Below, piece by piece: positions 8,424 to 17,524 of a DNA stretch of 64,000 nucleotides. The stretch comes from Streptomyces sp. NBC_00490. Its GTDB lineage: Bacteria; Actinomycetota; Actinomycetes; Streptomycetales; Streptomycetaceae. The notes beneath the pieces were generated by a model. The model was not told where the DNA came from. It saw nothing but the letters and a program-made list of their open reading frames with translations, and made no database searches. The first letter of the stretch is position 1. The number at the start of each line of letters is the position of its first letter. A program made the position numbers and the translations under genes. The DNA is taken from contig NZ_CP107869.1 in the NCBI RefSeq assembly GCF_036013645.1, positions 4,526,001-4,590,000 of the forward strand, read 5' to 3'.

Positions 8424-8901
8424 TCTTCGCGCGTGCCCCGCACACCTGCATCGAGCACCAGCGGCCCCGGCCCGCGGGACTGCGGTCGTAGTAGGCCCAG
8501 TGGCAGTCGGCCGCCTCGCAGGCCTTCAGCCGCAGCCAGGTCCCCGCGACCAGGGCCTCGGCGACGGCCGCCGCGACCCGGGAGAGCAGTGGCGCCCCGT
8601 CGGCGGGCGCGAGCGCGGCCGAGCCGTCACCCGCGTCGATTGTCACGACCAGCGGCGCCGCCGCCAGCAGCGCGCCGAGCGGGGTCACCGCGCGGTGCGG
8701 CGGGTGGCCGGCGTGCGCGAGCAGGGCCGCGCGCAGTGCTTCGCGCAGCTCACGGGCGCCCGCGGCCTCTTCCTCCGTGAGTCCGAAGCGCGTCCGGCCG
8801 TCCGCCGTGTCGAGCGCGTCGGCGCCCGACTCGAGGTTGAGGGTGTTGACCAGGGACTCCACCAGACCCAGGTCCCCCGGCGCCGCCGATCGTTCACTCA
8901 T
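8401..8901 (-). CDS. CGNR-type zinc-finger (ABATE domain) regulator
   Basis: 166 residues from ATG 8901. The N-terminal ABATE-like helical region (LVESLVNTLNLESG onward) is followed by a C-terminal zinc-finger segment: C-x4-C in LKACEAADCHWAYYDRSP, then WCSMQVCGARAKMRRYR. The hallmark Cys-Gly-Asn-Arg is here Cys-Gly-Ala-Arg, so the Asn is replaced while the four Cys remain. Members are presumed stress-linked DNA-binding regulators. It is divergent from the VOC pair, which it might control. Confidence 0.85.
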   Translation of the reverse strand: MSERSAAPGDLGLVESLVNTLNLESGADALDTADGRTRFGLTEEEAAGARELREALRAALLAHAGHPPHRAVTPLGALLAAAPLVVTIDAGDGSAALAPADGAPLLSRVAAAVAEALVAGTWLRLKACEAADCHWAYYDRSPAGRGRWCSMQVCGARAKMRRYRAR

Positions 8902-8990
8902 GCTTGCGACGTTACCGCCTATGCGGCAGCATGCAGTAACGGTTACCGGTTACCCGGCTATAGAGGTAACCCCGCTCCGAGGAGGAAGAC

Positions 8991-9353
8991 ATGGCTCTCG
9001 CCACACTGGGCGTCGTCGTCCTGGACTGCCCGGACCCCCGTGCGCTGGCCGGTTTCTACGCCGAGGTGGTGGGCGGCACCGTCGAGGGCGACGGCGACTG
9101 GGTGGACCTGAAGGTGCCCGGCGGACCGTCGCTGGCCTTCCAGGCCGCCTCCGGATTCGTACCGCCCGAGTGGCCCCGCGCGGACCACAACTCGCAGCAG
9201 TTCCACCTGGACCTGACCGTCGACGACATGGACGCGGCTGAGAAGGAAGTGCTGGCCCTCGGCGCCCGGCCGCTGGACACCGCCGACCGCTCACGCGCCT
9301 GGCGTGTGTACGCGGACCCGGCGGGGCACCCTTTCTGTCTGTGCGCCAGCTGA
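8991..9353 (+). CDS. VOC (glyoxalase/bleomycin-resistance-like) protein 1
   Basis: 120 residues with a GAGGAGG ribosome-binding site. The product has two beta-alpha-beta-beta-beta modules: VVVLDCPDPRALAGFYAEVV opens the first, and WRVYADPAGHPFCLC closes the second. PPEWPRADHNSQQFHLDLTV contains the first-module metal-site His and is nearly identical in the next gene. VOC proteins include lyases, dioxygenases and drug-binding proteins; this small Glyoxalase_6-like type has no assignable substrate. It forms a tandem pair with the next gene, 17 nt downstream. Confidence 0.88.
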   Translation: MALATLGVVVLDCPDPRALAGFYAEVVGGTVEGDGDWVDLKVPGGPSLAFQAASGFVPPEWPRADHNSQQFHLDLTVDDMDAAEKEVLALGARPLDTADRSRAWRVYADPAGHPFCLCAS

Positions 9354-9370
9354 GACCTGGAGGGTCCACC

Positions 9371-9754
9371 GTGACTGTGGCTCGTTTCCGTTCCGTAGTG
9401 ATCGACTGTCCCGACCCGCTCGCGCTCGCCCAGTTCTACGCGGCGATCGTGGGCGGAACCCCCAGCATGGAGGAGGCCGACTGGGTCGTCCTGGAGACCC
9501 CCGGCGCGCCACGGCTCGCCTTCCAACAGGCGCCCGGGTTCACGCCCCCGGAGTGGCCGCGGGCGGACCACAACTCGCAGCAGTTCCACATCGACCTCGA
9601 CGCCGGGTCGACGTGGGAGGAGATCGACGCGGCGGAACGGGAGGTCCTGGCCCTGGGCGCGCGTCCGCTGCACGCGCAGGACAAGGACGACTTCCGGGTG
9701 TACGCCGATCCGGCGGGGCATCCCTTCTGCCTCTGCCGGATCGAGCACACGTGA
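9371..9754 (+). CDS. VOC protein 2, tandem paralogue
   Basis: 127 residues from GTG 9371, preceded by GGAGGG 6 nt upstream. Much of its length matches the upstream gene (PPEWPRADHNSQQFH, EVLALGARPL, VYADPAGHPFCLC), with a four-residue insertion in the middle (GSTW). This is a recent tandem duplication. Domain order and the putative metal His/Glu positions are retained, so it may form a heterodimer with its neighbour. Function is unknown beyond the VOC fold. Confidence 0.88.
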   Translation: MTVARFRSVVIDCPDPLALAQFYAAIVGGTPSMEEADWVVLETPGAPRLAFQQAPGFTPPEWPRADHNSQQFHIDLDAGSTWEEIDAAEREVLALGARPLHAQDKDDFRVYADPAGHPFCLCRIEHT

Positions 9755-9812
9755 CCGGTGGGCCGCCGCGGTCCACGAGGACGCCGGATCGTCCCGCTCG
9801 ACCGGTACGCCG

Positions 9813-10931
9813 CTAGCCGTCCAGGTCGGAGATCTTCGCCGTCGACGCCTCGCGGCGCTCCTGGGCCGCGCGGGCCGCGAAGTCGGCGCCGCGCAGCACA
9901 CGCTGGACGTTGCCCCAGGCCAGCAGGGCGATGTCGGCCTCGCACCAGTCACGCCGCAGGAGTTCGGCGATCAGGTGCGGGTAGCAGGAGGCGTCGGTGA
10001 GGTCCTGCGGATGGGCGGTGCCGGCGTCGTAGGTGCCGGACAGGCCCACGCACTCGGCGCCCGCGAGGGAGCGGACGTGGTCGAGGTGGTCGGCGACGTC
10101 CCGCACGGACGGGCCGGTCTGCTCGGCGGTGAGCGGCACCATGCACAGCCCCTTGGCGGCGCCCAGCTCGGTGAGCAGGTCGTCGGGGAGGTTCGCCGGA
10201 TGGGGGCGCAGGGCGCGGGCGGCGGAGCGGGTGCACACGACCGGCGCCTTGGACACGGCGAGAGCGCGGCGGGTCGTGTCGGCGGAGGCGCCCGAGAGAT
10301 CGGCGAGGACACCGAGCCGGTTCATCTCGCGCAGCACCTCCTCGCCGAACCGGGTCAGACCAGCCTCGCTCGCCCAGCTCACGCCGGACAGGGTGAGCAC
10401 CCGCAGGCCGAGGGCGTGCAGCGAGCGCAGGATGCCGAGCGAGTCGCCGAGCGCGGCGGCACCGGCGGGCCCGAGCAGCACGGCGACCCGGCCGCAGTGC
10501 CGTACGTCGGCGGTCTCCCCGGCGGTACGGGCGAGCCGCAGCCCCTCCGGGTGGGCCCCTACGACGGTCTTCACCAGGTCCAGCTGCTCCAGCGTCGCGC
10601 CGACGGCCCGGTCGCCGCCGATGCTCTCGGGCAGGTGCAGCGACCAGAACAGCGCGCCGACATGCCCTTCCCGCAGCCGCGGCACATCGGTGTCGACGGA
10701 ACTCTCTCCGAGCTCCAGGTCGAACCACGGCAGATGCCGCAGCGCCCACGGCAGCCCGCTGTACCCGTCGGCGACGGGATGCGCGGCGAGGATGGCGTGC
10801 GCCCGCTCCAGGGGCTCGGTGTCCGGATCGGAGACCGGCGTGTAGGGCTCCGACTCGACGAACGGGTCGGGCAGGTCGTCGAGCCCGGCGACCTCGCTGG
10901 TGGTGTGCAGTTCGTCCTGGAGGTCTGCCAT
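9813..10931 (-). CDS. M19 dipeptidase paralogue lacking the zinc site (predicted pseudoenzyme)
   Basis: 372 residues, collinear with the intact M19 dipeptidase 1.6 kb downstream (12539-13726). The intact gene has [10 protein letters not shown]; here it is DGYSGLPWAL near residue 55, losing the His and Asp zinc ligands. GAEGG becomes GPAGA, losing the bridging Glu. FSHSSSRA becomes CTRSAARA, losing a His, and GGDYDG becomes SGTYDA, losing the Asp. The fold-supporting sequence around these sites is kept and the frame is intact, with good coding bias and a CGGAG site before ATG 10931. I infer a non-peptidase role such as binding or regulation. Confidence 0.85.
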   Translation of the reverse strand: MADLQDELHTTSEVAGLDDLPDPFVESEPYTPVSDPDTEPLERAHAILAAHPVADGYSGLPWALRHLPWFDLELGESSVDTDVPRLREGHVGALFWSLHLPESIGGDRAVGATLEQLDLVKTVVGAHPEGLRLARTAGETADVRHCGRVAVLLGPAGAAALGDSLGILRSLHALGLRVLTLSGVSWASEAGLTRFGEEVLREMNRLGVLADLSGASADTTRRALAVSKAPVVCTRSAARALRPHPANLPDDLLTELGAAKGLCMVPLTAEQTGPSVRDVADHLDHVRSLAGAECVGLSGTYDAGTAHPQDLTDASCYPHLIAELLRRDWCEADIALLAWGNVQRVLRGADFAARAAQERREASTAKISDLDG

Positions 10932-11034
10932 GGCGGGCTCCGTACGTCGTGATGGGCGGCATCAGCAGTACGGTCACCGTCGCACGGGGGGCGGAGGGCT
11001 TCCTGGTGGGCGGGGCGTTCGGGGGTACTCCGGT

Positions 11035-11400
11035 TCAGCGACCCTGTGCCGCGTCGATCACCTCGTCCAGGGTGTCCCGGGAGCGGACCAGGTCGGCGAT
11101 CATCCGGTCGATGCGGTCGCGCTCCGCCGTGAGGTCGGCGACGAGCCGCGGGGTGGCGACGGCGGAGGGTCCGCCGTCGGTGTCCCGCATACAGGGCAGC
11201 AACTGGGCGATCCGGCTGCTGTGCAGTCCGGCCGCGAACAGCTCCTGGATCCGCACCACCCGGTCGACGGCCGCCTCCGGGTAGTCACGGTGCCCGCCGG
11301 GGGTCCGGTCGGCGCGCAGCAGCCCCTGGGCTTCGTAGTACCGCAGGGACCGCTCGCTGACATTGGTCCGCCGGGCCAGTTCACCGATCCGCATGCGCAC
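11035..11400 (-). CDS. MerR family transcriptional regulator
   Basis: 121 residues. The N-terminal winged HTH (MRIGELARRTNVSERSLRYY) is followed by a dimerisation helix. A single Cys occurs in the LLPCMRDTDGG loop between them, which may be a redox or electrophile sensor; that is inference. The start is GTG 11400 or ATG 11394, which differ by two residues. It diverges from the ene-reductase gene across 50 bases containing a MerR-spaced promoter, so it most likely controls that gene and itself. Confidence 0.9.
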   Translation of the reverse strand: MRMRIGELARRTNVSERSLRYYEAQGLLRADRTPGGHRDYPEAAVDRVVRIQELFAAGLHSSRIAQLLPCMRDTDGGPSAVATPRLVADLTAERDRIDRMIADLVRSRDTLDEVIDAAQGR

Positions 11401-11412
11401 CCACCCCCGGGC

Positions 11413-11450
11413 TTGAATCTGACATCAGTGTCAACTTCTACCGTACGGTC
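11413..11450 (+). promoter_or_regulatory. MerR-type promoter/operator for the ene-reductase
   Basis: TTGAAT (11413-11418) and TACCGT (11439-11444) are 20 bp apart, the over-long spacing characteristic of MerR-activated promoters. A perfect dyad TGACA-TCAG-TGTCA (11420-11433) sits inside the spacer. The predicted transcription start is at or next to the ATG at 11451, implying a leaderless mRNA. Confidence 0.6.
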
Positions 11451-12590
11451 ATGACGCAGACAACGGACTTCCTCGCACCGGCCCGCCTCGGCTCCCTGGC
11501 CCTCCCCAACCGTCTGGTGATGGCCCCGATGACCCGCAACAGGGCCGAGGACGACGGCACACCCTCCCCCCTCATGGTCACCTACTACGCCCAGCGCGCC
11601 TCCGCCGGCCTGATCATCGCCGAGGCCGCGACACCGAACGCGGTCGGACAGACGTACCCGAACATCACGGCGATCCACACCCCGCGGCACGTGACGGGGT
11701 GGCGGCAGGTCACGGACGCCGTACGCGAGGCGGGCGGCCAGATGTTCCTCCAGCTCCAGCACGGCGGCCGGGTGGGCCACCCGGCCACCAGCGGGCACAC
11801 CCCGGTCGCGCCCTCTCCCGTCCCGCTCCCGGAGACGATCTTCACGCCCGAGGGCCGTCAACAGGCCGTGACACCGCGGGAGATGACCACCGACGACGTC
11901 CGCTCCACCGCCGCCGACTTCGCCACGGCCGCGCGCAACGCGATCGAGGCCGGATTCGAGGGCGTCGAGGTGCACTCCGCCAACGGCCATCTCCTGCACC
12001 AGTTCCTGTCCGCCAACACCAACCGGCGCACGGACGCCTACGGCACCGACCGGACCCGCTTCACCGCGGAGGTCGTCGAAGCCGTCGCCGCCGCGATCGG
12101 CCCCGAGCGGGTGGGCGTACGCATCTCCCCCGGAGTCACCGTGAACGGCATCGACGAGGGCGACCCGGAGGAGATCTATCCGCCGCTCGTCGAGAAACTC
12201 GGCGCTCTCGGACTCGCCTATCTGCACGTCGTGTACGCCGACCCGGACTCCGACCTGTTCCGGCGGATCCGCGCGCAGTGGCCGGGCACCCTGATCGCGA
12301 ACCCGGTACTGAAGGACTTCTCCGCCGGCGAAGTACGTCACGGCGCCGAGCGCGCCCTCGCCGCCGGAGCCGACCTCGTCGCCCTCGGGCGTCCGTTCCT
12401 CGCCAACCCCGACCTGGTGGCGCGGCTGCGAACGGGCGCGCCGCTCAACCCCGTTCGGGACCGCTACCTGATGTACGTGGGCGGGGCGGCCGGTTACACC
12501 GACTACCCCGCCCTCGACGAACTCCCCGAAGAGCCCGCTCAGCTGTCCAGCGACTCGATCGTCGCGTTCGACGGCGAGCGCGTCGCCTGA
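11451..12590 (+). CDS. Old yellow enzyme family alkene reductase
   Basis: 379-residue FMN-dependent TIM barrel related to N-ethylmaleimide reductase NemA; it reduces activated C=C bonds of enals, enones or maleimides with NAD(P)H. It has the FMN-site [11 protein letters not shown] and [11 protein letters not shown] motifs. The substrate motif is [14 protein letters not shown], where His175 and Asn178 bind the substrate carbonyl. The residue normally Tyr at 180 (the proton donor in HxxNGY) is His here. It is probably induced through the divergent MerR regulator by electrophiles. The 3' end overlaps the convergent dipeptidase gene by 52 bases. Confidence 0.92.
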   Translation: MTQTTDFLAPARLGSLALPNRLVMAPMTRNRAEDDGTPSPLMVTYYAQRASAGLIIAEAATPNAVGQTYPNITAIHTPRHVTGWRQVTDAVREAGGQMFLQLQHGGRVGHPATSGHTPVAPSPVPLPETIFTPEGRQQAVTPREMTTDDVRSTAADFATAARNAIEAGFEGVEVHSANGHLLHQFLSANTNRRTDAYGTDRTRFTAEVVEAVAAAIGPERVGVRISPGVTVNGIDEGDPEEIYPPLVEKLGALGLAYLHVVYADPDSDLFRRIRAQWPGTLIANPVLKDFSAGEVRHGAERALAAGADLVALGRPFLANPDLVARLRTGAPLNPVRDRYLMYVGGAAGYTDYPALDELPEEPAQLSSDSIVAFDGERVA

Positions 12591-13726
12591 AGGTCCCGGG
12601 CCACGTCCTCGGCGGCCCCGAGCACCCGGACCGCGTTCTGCCAGGTGAGCTTGGCCAGGTCGGACCTGGACCAGCCGCGGTCCAGGAGCTCCGCGATCAG
12701 GTTCGGGTAGCCGGAGACGTCGTCCAGGCCGTCGGGGGTGAAGGCCGTGCCGTCGTAGTCGCCGCCGATGCCGAGATGGTCGATGCCCGCCACCTCACGC
12801 ATGTGGTCGAGGTGGTCGGCGACCGTGGAGACCGTGGCGATGGGGCGCGGGCGCTGCTCCTCGAAGGCGCGGTGGACCTTCATCGCGTCCGGAGTCGTCG
12901 CCAGATGGTGGAAGCCGTGGGCGCGCATGTTCTCGTCGGCCGCGGCCGTCCAGTCCACCGCGGCCTGGAGCACGAACTTCGGCACGAACGTCACCATCGC
13001 CATGCCGCCGTTGGCGGGGAGGCGCTCCAGGACGTCGTCCGGGATGTTGCGCGGGTGGTCGCACACCGCCCGCGACGACGAGTGGGAGAAGATCACCGGC
13101 GCGAGTGTGGAGTCCAGCGCGTCCCTCATCGTCGTGGCCGCCACATGCGACAGATCGACGAGCATGCCCTCGCGGTTCATCTCCCGCACCACCGCACGGC
13201 CGAAGGCCGACAGCCCACCGACGCGCGGCACGTCGGTCGCCGAGTCCGCCCAGTCGTTGTTGTCGTTGTGGGTGAGGGTCATGTAGCGGACGCCGAGGGC
13301 GTACAACGCGCGTAGCGTGGCAAGAGAGTTGGCGATGGAGTGGCCGCCCTCGGCCCCCATCAGCGACGCGATACGGCCCTCCGCCCGCGCCGCCTCCATG
13401 TCCGCCGCGCTCAGCGCGGCCCGCAGATCGGCCGGGTGCCGGTCGATCAACTGCCGTACGCAGTCGATCTGTTCCAGCGTCGCCGGCACCGCGTCGGGCA
13501 GGTCCGAGCGGACGTACACCGACCAGTACTGCGCGCCCACGCCACCGGCCCGCAGCCGGGCGAGGTCGGTGTGCAGATGGGCGCTCTGGTCGGTGGCGAT
13601 GTCCCGGGCGTCGAGGTCGTAGCGGACCTGTTCGCGCAGCGCCCAGGGCAGGTCGTTGTGGCCGTCGACGACGGGGAACTCCCGCAGCAGTGCCCGGGCG
13701 GTCTCCACGGAGCTCACAGCCGTCAC
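12539..13726 (-). CDS. Membrane dipeptidase-type (M19) dipeptidase
   Basis: 395 residues with an intact binuclear zinc site: [10 protein letters not shown] (His23, Asp25), GAEGGH (bridging Glu), [15 protein letters not shown] (His pair) and GIGGDYDG (Asp). M19 enzymes hydrolyse dipeptides, including D-residue or beta-lactam-like substrates. No signal peptide is visible, so a cytoplasmic location is likely. GTG 13726 overlaps the purE stop (GTGA), placing it at the end of a purK-purE-dipeptidase transcript. Its last 52 bases overlap the ene-reductase gene tail to tail. Confidence 0.93.
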   Translation of the reverse strand: MTAVSSVETARALLREFPVVDGHNDLPWALREQVRYDLDARDIATDQSAHLHTDLARLRAGGVGAQYWSVYVRSDLPDAVPATLEQIDCVRQLIDRHPADLRAALSAADMEAARAEGRIASLMGAEGGHSIANSLATLRALYALGVRYMTLTHNDNNDWADSATDVPRVGGLSAFGRAVVREMNREGMLVDLSHVAATTMRDALDSTLAPVIFSHSSSRAVCDHPRNIPDDVLERLPANGGMAMVTFVPKFVLQAAVDWTAAADENMRAHGFHHLATTPDAMKVHRAFEEQRPRPIATVSTVADHLDHMREVAGIDHLGIGGDYDGTAFTPDGLDDVSGYPNLIAELLDRGWSRSDLAKLTWQNAVRVLGAAEDVARDLQATRSPSNATIESLDS

Positions 13727-14247
13727 TTCCCGAAACCGAAGCCGTTGCCCGGCCCCTCGACCTTGGCGCGCAGCCGCTTGCCCTTCTCGGCGGCCTGCTC
13801 GCCCAGCTCCTGCTGGAACTCCTTCATCCGGCCGAGGAGCTCCGGGTCGTGGGCGGCGAGGATCCGGGCCGCCAGCAGGCCCGCGTTGCGGGCGCCGGCC
13901 ACGGAGACCGTCGCGACGGGCACACCGGCCGGCATCTGCACGATCGACAGCAGCGAGTCCATGCCGTCCAGGTACTTCAGCGGGACCGGCACGCCGATGA
14001 CCGGCAGCGGGGTGACGGAGGCGAGCATCCCCGGCAGATGGGCCGCGCCACCGGCGCCCGCGATGATCACCTTGATGCCCCGACCGGCCGCCTCCTCGCC
14101 GTACGCGATCATCTCGCGCGGCATGCGGTGGGCGGAGACGACGTCGACCTCGTACTCGATCTCGAACTCGTCGAGCGCCTGGGCGGCGGCCTCCATGACG
14201 GGCCAGTCGGAGTCCGACCCCATGACGATGCCTACAACGGGGCTCAT
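13723..14247 (-). CDS. purE: N5-carboxyaminoimidazole ribonucleotide mutase
   Basis: 174-residue class I PurE. It converts N5-CAIR to CAIR in purine synthesis, acting directly after PurK. Signatures are [16 protein letters not shown] at the N-terminus (phosphate loop), SAHRMPREM (catalytic His) and [17 protein letters not shown] 14247 overlaps the purK stop (ATGA). The C-terminus has a basic tail ending GNGFGFGK. Confidence 0.97.
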   Translation of the reverse strand: MSPVVGIVMGSDSDWPVMEAAAQALDEFEIEYEVDVVSAHRMPREMIAYGEEAAGRGIKVIIAGAGGAAHLPGMLASVTPLPVIGVPVPLKYLDGMDSLLSIVQMPAGVPVATVSVAGARNAGLLAARILAAHDPELLGRMKEFQQELGEQAAEKGKRLRAKVEGPGNGFGFGK

Positions 14248-15383
14248 TCGGTGATCGTGCCTCTCAGATAGCCGGCTGCGTGACGGGCGCGCTCCAGCAC
14301 GTCGTCGAGGTCGTCGCCGTAGGTGTTGACGTGGCCGACCTTGCGGCCGGGCTTCACGTCCTTGCCGTACATGTGGATCTTCAGCTGCGGGTCGCGGGCC
14401 ATGCAGTGCAGGTACGCGGAGTACATGTCCGGGTAGTCGCCGCCGAGGACGTTCGCCATGACCGTCCACTTCGCGCGGGGGCGCGGGTCGCCGAGGGGCA
14501 GGTCGAGGACGGCCCGGACGTGGTTGGCGAACTGGGAGGTGATCGCGCCGTCCTGGGTCCAGTGGCCGGAGTTGTGCGGGCGCATCGCGAGCTCGTTGAC
14601 CAGGATGCGGCCGTCGCGGGTCTGGAACAGCTCGACGGCGAGGTGGCCGACGACGTCCAGTTCCTTGGCGATGCTCAGCGCCATCTCCTCGGCCTTGAGC
14701 GCGAGGGCCGGGTCCAGGTCGGGCGCCGGGGCGATCACTGTGTCGCACACGCCGTTGACCTGCTGGGATTCCACCACCGGGTAGGCGACGGCCTGGCCGT
14801 GCGGCGACCGTACGACGTTGGCGGCGAGCTCACGGGCGAAGTCGACCTTCTCCTCCGCGAGGACCGGGACACCGGCCCGGAAGGGGTCGGCGGCCTCCTC
14901 GACGCTGTCGACGACCCACACACCCTTGCCGTCGTAGCCGCCGCGGACGGTCTTGAGGACGACCGGGAAGCCGTCCCCCTCCGCCGCGAAGGCGGCCACG
15001 TCCGCCGGGTCGCTCACGATCCGGTGCCGTGGGCACGGCACCCCGATCGCGTCGAGCCGCGCTCGCATGACGCCCTTGTCCTGGGCGTGCACGAGCGCGT
15101 CGGGCCCGGGGCGCACGGGGATGCCGTCCGCCTCCAGCGCCCGGAGGTGCTCGGTGGGTACGTGTTCGTGATCGAAGGTGATCACATCGCAGCCCCTCGC
15201 GAAGTCACGCAGCGTGTCGAGGTCGCGATAGTCGCCGATGACGACATCGCCTACGACCTGCGCCGCGGAATCCTGAGGGGTGTCACTGAGGAGCTTGAAC
15301 CTGATGCCGAGCGGGATGCCTGCCTCGTGTGTCATACGAGCGAGCTGGCCTCCGCCGACCATGCCGACTACCGGGAACGTCAC
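14244..15383 (-). CDS. purK: 5-(carboxyamino)imidazole ribonucleotide synthase
   Basis: 379-residue ATP-grasp enzyme that makes N5-CAIR from AIR, bicarbonate and [19 protein letters not shown] opens the preATP-grasp domain, [16 protein letters not shown] is the ATP-binding loop, and [20 protein letters not shown] carries Mg ligands. GTG 15383 gives the family-like VTFPVVG start. An AGGAGG lies immediately against this GTG, unusually close. The open frame extends 36 codons further upstream but without family resemblance. It is coupled to purE by ATGA. Confidence 0.95.
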   Translation of the reverse strand: MTFPVVGMVGGGQLARMTHEAGIPLGIRFKLLSDTPQDSAAQVVGDVVIGDYRDLDTLRDFARGCDVITFDHEHVPTEHLRALEADGIPVRPGPDALVHAQDKGVMRARLDAIGVPCPRHRIVSDPADVAAFAAEGDGFPVVLKTVRGGYDGKGVWVVDSVEEAADPFRAGVPVLAEEKVDFARELAANVVRSPHGQAVAYPVVESQQVNGVCDTVIAPAPDLDPALALKAEEMALSIAKELDVVGHLAVELFQTRDGRILVNELAMRPHNSGHWTQDGAITSQFANHVRAVLDLPLGDPRPRAKWTVMANVLGGDYPDMYSAYLHCMARDPQLKIHMYGKDVKPGRKVGHVNTYGDDLDDVLERARHAAGYLRGTITE

Positions 15384-15579
15384 CCTCCTAGGGTATCGGC
15401 CATGTCGGGGCGGCCGGATTCCGTCCCTTGCACACGCCATTTCCGCCGATCTGGCCCGAAACACGCACCCGTCTTCACGTCCTGTTCCCAATCTGTGAGC
15501 TCGTCCACAAGCGTTTGCACAGGGGGGTGGTTAGCATGGCTTGGTTGACGAAACCGGACGGACGGGGGCAGGCACGACC

Positions 15580-16137
15580 ATGGGACGTGGTTCCTCGGCG
15601 CTTCATGCGGCGCCTCCGAGCGCGGTACGACAACGCGTCGACCGGCTCGTGCGCGAGGCCGCCAAGTTCGGCGCCGTGGGCGGAGCGGGTCTGCTCGTCA
15701 ACCTTCTCGTCTTCAACCTGGTGCGGCACACGACCGACCTGCCGGTGGTGCGCGCCAGTGTGGTCGCCACGGTCGTCGCGATCATCTCGAACTACATCGG
15801 CTTCCGGTATTTCACCTACCGGGAGCGCGACAAGAGCGGCCGCACCAAGGAGCTGACCCTCTTCCTGCTGTTCAGCGCGGTCGGCCTGGTGATCGAGAAC
15901 GGCGTGCTCTACGCGGCGACGTACGGGTTCGGCTGGGACAGCCCGCTGCAGAGCAACATCTTCAAGTTCGTCGGCATCGGCATCGCCACCCTGTTCCGCT
16001 TCTGGTCCTACCGGTCGTGGGTGTTCAAGACCCTGCCGGGACCCGAGGTGGTCGCCAGCGCGGAATCGTTCCTGGCCGAGGCGGAGGACGTGCAGACCCG
16101 GCGGCCGAAGCAGCGGAGCGGGCAGCGGGTCGGCTGA
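15580..16137 (+). CDS. GtrA family membrane protein
   Basis: 185 residues with four membrane helices, beginning with FGAVGGAGLLVNLLVFNLVR and ending with an FRFWSYRSWVFK motif typical of GtrA. GtrA proteins are thought to move polyprenyl-linked sugars or serve teichoic/arabinogalactan decoration. ATG 15580 is chosen; TTG 15541 in frame would add 13 residues. A hydrophilic acidic/basic C-terminal tail follows the last helix. It diverges from purK and converges with the sensor kinase gene with a 9-base gap. Confidence 0.88.
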   Translation: MGRGSSALHAAPPSAVRQRVDRLVREAAKFGAVGGAGLLVNLLVFNLVRHTTDLPVVRASVVATVVAIISNYIGFRYFTYRERDKSGRTKELTLFLLFSAVGLVIENGVLYAATYGFGWDSPLQSNIFKFVGIGIATLFRFWSYRSWVFKTLPGPEVVASAESFLAEAEDVQTRRPKQRSGQRVG

Positions 16138-16146
16138 GCCGCCCGG

Positions 16147-17418
16147 TCACCGTACGGTCGGTTCCGCCTCCGGTACCGGCTTCTGCACCGGCGTACGCGA
16201 CAGGAACAGCCCGAACACCGCCGGCTGCGCCTGGAGCATCTCCAGACGCCCTCCGTCGGCCTCCGCGAGGTCCCGGGCGACAGCAAGGCCGATACCCGTC
16301 GAGTTCCGCCCGCTGATCGCCCGCTCGAAGATCCGCGCGCCCAGGTCCGCGGGCACCCCGGGCCCCTCGTCCGTGACCTCGATGACCGCCTGGTTGCCGG
16401 TCACCCGGGTACGCAGCGCCACCGTGCCGCCACCGTGCATGAGCGAGTTCTCGATCAGTGCCGCCAGCACCTGCGCCACCGCGCCCGGTGTCCCGACCGC
16501 GCGCAGATGCCGCTTGCCGGAGCTCACGATGGCGCGGCCCACGCTGCGGTAGGCGGGGCGCCACTCGGCGAGCTGCTGCTGGATGACCTCGTCGAGCTCG
16601 AAGGAGACGGCGGAGCCGGTACGGGGGTCGCGGGAGTTGGTGAGCAGCCGCTCCACCACGTCCGTCAGGCGTTCCACCTGCGTGAGCGCGATGGTGGCCT
16701 CTTCCTTCACCGTGTCCAGGTCCTCGGTGAGGGTGATCTCCTCCAGCCGCATGGACAGGGCGGTCAGCGGCGTGCGCAGCTGGTGGGAGGCATCCGCCGC
16801 CAGCCGCCGCTCGGCGGTGAGCATGCGGGCGATGCGCTCGGCGGAGGAGTCAAGGACGTCGGCGACCCGGTCGAGCTCGTGGACGCCGTAGCGCTTGTGC
16901 CGGGGGCGCGGGTCGCCGGAACCGAGCCGTTCCGCGGTCTCGGCGAGGTCGGTCAGCGGCGACGCCAGCTTGTTGGCCTGCCGTACGGCGAGCAGCACGG
17001 CCGCGATCACCGCGAGCAGCGCCACCGCCCCGATGATCAGCAGGGTCCGGCCCACCTCCCGGGTCACCGAAGAGCGCGGCTCCTGGACAGTGACCGTCTC
17101 GCCCTCCTCGCCCGTCTCCGTGGCGCTGATGACGTCCCCGGTCGCCTTGGTGCCGACCTCGATGACGGGCTCTCCCGGGATCCGGATCACGGCGTACCGG
17201 TCCCCGGCGACCTGCTCCTTCAGCACCCCCGCGTCGACGGTCTGCTCCCCGAGCAGCCGGCTGTCCACGATGCTGGCCAGCCGCACGGCCTCGGAGTCGA
17301 CCCGCTCCTGGGCACTGTTGCTGATGGTCCGCGTCTCGACGATGACGAGACTCACACCGAAGACGGCGATGACGACCAGCACCACAGCAAGGGTGGACTG
17401 AATAAGACGGCGACGCAC
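16147..17418 (-). CDS. Sensor histidine kinase (OmpR-type partner)
   Basis: 423 residues. TM1 spans about 8-28 and TM2 about 124-145, flanking a roughly 95-residue extracytoplasmic sensor region. A HAMP segment follows (LTDLAETAERLGSGD). The HisKA box is DASHQLRTPLTALS with the phospho-His. The ATPase domain has the N-box LAALIENSLMHGGGTV, the G1 box TDEGPGVP and the G2 box TGIGLAVARDLAEADGG. The GTG start has GGAGGG upstream. It follows the response regulator gene after 106 bases that contain a 42-nt dispersed repeat. The signal is unknown. Confidence 0.94.
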   Translation of the reverse strand: MRRRLIQSTLAVVLVVIAVFGVSLVIVETRTISNSAQERVDSEAVRLASIVDSRLLGEQTVDAGVLKEQVAGDRYAVIRIPGEPVIEVGTKATGDVISATETGEEGETVTVQEPRSSVTREVGRTLLIIGAVALLAVIAAVLLAVRQANKLASPLTDLAETAERLGSGDPRPRHKRYGVHELDRVADVLDSSAERIARMLTAERRLAADASHQLRTPLTALSMRLEEITLTEDLDTVKEEATIALTQVERLTDVVERLLTNSRDPRTGSAVSFELDEVIQQQLAEWRPAYRSVGRAIVSSGKRHLRAVGTPGAVAQVLAALIENSLMHGGGTVALRTRVTGNQAVIEVTDEGPGVPADLGARIFERAISGRNSTGIGLAVARDLAEADGGRLEMLQAQPAVFGLFLSRTPVQKPVPEAEPTVR

Positions 17419-17469
17419 GGGGCCCTCCGGACGGTGACTTTATGAGAGGGGCAAGCGCAACCGACCCAA

Positions 17470-17511
17470 GGGGCGCGGGGAACTGCGCGACCAGCCCCCA
17501 CTCACCCGCAG
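17470..17511. repeat. 42-nt dispersed intergenic repeat, copy 1
   Basis: Begins GGGGCGCGGGGAACTGCGCG and ends CCGCAG. Copies 2 (20948-20989) and 3 (24191-24232) share the first 22 bases exactly. GGGGC...GCCCC and inner GCG...CGC arms can fold into a hairpin. It sits just downstream of the response-regulator stop codon. Confidence 0.85.
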
Positions 17512-17524
17512 AGGCCGACGCACC

